Shown here piece by piece: positions 5,477-5,954 of a stretch of DNA of 5,954 nucleotides. Positions within the stretch are counted from its first letter, which is position 1. The number at the start of each line of letters is the position of its first letter. The position numbers and the translations under genes were made by a program. The stretch comes from CAZTGZ01 sp044339595. Lineage in GTDB: Bacteria > Bacteroidota > Bacteroidia > NS11-12g > UBA9320. The stretch covers positions 1 through 5,954 of the forward strand of contig JBIIVF010000142.1 of NCBI GenBank assembly GCA_044339595.1. The letters run 5' to 3'. Below the pieces are notes generated by a model, which saw nothing but the letters and a program-made list of their open reading frames with translations, ran no database searches and had not been told where the DNA came from.

Positions 5477-5612
5477 TATAGATCATTAAATCAATACATC
5501 CATGTATCCTCCCATCGTTACATCGCTTCATCATTTCATCCCCGCATCATCCCATCTTTAAATCACTTCATTATTACATCATTACATCGCTTCATCATTA
5601 CATCGTTACATC
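5477..5612 (-). repeat. Right 8-bp array, 17 units of GATGWARY type on the minus strand
   Basis: Read on the minus strand, seventeen octamers run without a gap from 5612 down to 5477. Sixteen begin with GAT and one with AAT. Units such as GATGTAAT, GATGTAAC and GATGAAGC recur several times. The first five units at the outer end (next to the beta-barrel gene) match GATGWARY fully. The five nearest the S23-family gene (for example GATACATG and GATCTATA) do not. A few units are GC-richer (GATGGGAT, GATGCGGG, GATGGGAG). The array begins 3 bp after the stop codon of the minus-strand gene at 5616. Confidence 0.93.
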
Positions 5613-5615
5613 CTT

Positions 5616-5954
5616 CTAAAAACTATATTTCAACACCATCGAAATTCCCCCTCTCCGATTGCCCTCGATAGTATTCAACCCACTGCTGATAGAATCCAAT
5701 CGATTGTAATGCGTGGCATAAACCCGCATCCAACAATCCAATCCGCGTTTTACATGCCATCGCACCATGAAATAGTTGCGGATCCCGCTGTTCTGCAACA
5801 TGGCAACCGAAAAGCTATACGGCACATCGTTTTCAAAAGCATAAATACGCGCCTCATAATCTTCTACCTGAAACAATGCGGTGCGGGCACTGAAAGTCAA
5901 TGGCAGGGTTTCGGGTTTGTACTGCACATCCTGAAACAACATCGAACCACGCAC
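5616..5954 (-). CDS. C-terminal part of a helix-hairpin-helix (ComEA-like) outer-membrane barrel protein
   Basis: This is the last 112-113 codons of a gene that continues past the right edge; the GTG at the edge is an internal Val codon, not a start. Visible features are alternating polar and hydrophobic beta-strand segments with aromatic ends: ARTALFQVEDYEARIYAFEND, VPYSFSVAML, NYFMVRWHVKRGLDCWMRVYA, and a final GGISMVLKYSF ending in Phe, as in outer-membrane barrels. The run 'DYEARIYAFENDVPYSFS ... GLNTIEGNRR' matches my recollection of the C-terminus of large (about 650-750 residue) Bacteroidota proteins annotated as helix-hairpin-helix domain-containing, which carry ComEA-like motifs near the N-terminus and a barrel behind. 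The HhH part is outside the window, so this name rests on pattern memory; 'outer-membrane beta-barrel protein' is the safer call. The gene converges with the CAP gene across the repeat cassette. Confidence 0.65.
   Translation of the reverse strand: MRGSMLFQDVQYKPETLPLTFSARTALFQVEDYEARIYAFENDVPYSFSVAMLQNSGIRNYFMVRWHVKRGLDCWMRVYATHYNRLDSISSGLNTIEGNRRGGISMVLKYSF

Larger units (their letters stand above)
4955..5612. other. Candidate cassette: S23-family gene between inverted 8-bp repeat arrays
   Basis: A 658-bp block contains one small gene (5058-5408, minus) with an 8-bp array on each side. The two arrays have the same consensus in opposite orientation, both reading GAT toward the gene. The best matching parts, 4955-4978 and the reverse complement of 5573-5596, agree at 23 of 24 positions. 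The block starts at the stop codon of the left gene and ends 3 bp before the stop codon of the right gene. No transposase, target duplication or terminal dinucleotide is apparent. That it moves or acts as a unit is inference. Confidence 0.5.

Noticed and set aside
4955..5612. CRISPR array on either side of the S23-family gene
   Set aside because: The repeat unit is only 8 bp, there are no spacers of 25-40 bp between copies, and no cas gene is present.
4955..5612. Insertion sequence or MITE with classical ends
   Set aside because: No transposase is present, no target-site duplication was seen at 4955/5612, and the repeats are arrays rather than simple terminal inverted repeats. It is kept only as a candidate cassette.

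Overview
The window looks like a chromosomal piece of a Bacteroidota genome, most likely from the Chitinophagia/Saprospiria/Sphingobacteriia side. The reasons are a 4-TM LytS-type kinase paired with a LytTR regulator, an ApbE plus NqrM-like pair, an outer-membrane helix-hairpin-helix-type barrel protein, weak Shine-Dalgarno signals and several TAnnTTTG-like -7 boxes. This placement is inference from gene content. No rRNA, tRNA, CRISPR array, transposase or reverse transcriptase was found.

Layout. (1) 2-454 (+) is the 3' part of apbE (FAD:protein FMN transferase). It faces a small NqrM-like membrane protein at 566-772 (-). Both are maturation factors of the Na+-pumping NADH:quinone reductase, so an nqr operon probably lies to the left. 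(2) 773-1172 is a long AT-rich gap with two degenerate 7-bp arrays. (3) 1173-3949 (+) is a tightly overlapping four-gene cluster: a small single-TM protein, a LytS/YehU-type histidine kinase, a LytTR response regulator and mazG. Each junction overlaps (GTGA, 20 bp, TAATG), which points to one coupled transcript. (4) 4072-4956 (+) is a lipoprotein with a coiled coil and a C-terminal CAP/SCP domain. (5) 5058-5408 (-) is a four-helix-bundle protein of the S23 / 23S rRNA intervening-sequence family. (6) 5616-5954 (-) is the C-terminal end of a beta-barrel protein of the Bacteroidota helix-hairpin-helix/ComEA-like type.

The most unusual signal lies between the genes. Most non-coding gaps hold a phase-locked, degenerate short tandem array, with a different unit length and sequence in each: 7 bp around and right of nqrM, 6 bp after mazG, and 8 bp on both sides of the S23-family gene. 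The two 8-bp arrays (11 units at 4955-5042, 17 units at 5477-5612) share one consensus on opposite strands, GAT followed by five variable bases. They form an inverted pair around the small gene. The resulting block of about 658 bp fits between the stop codons of the two flanking convergent genes. It resembles a discrete cassette and is the best candidate here for an undescribed element.
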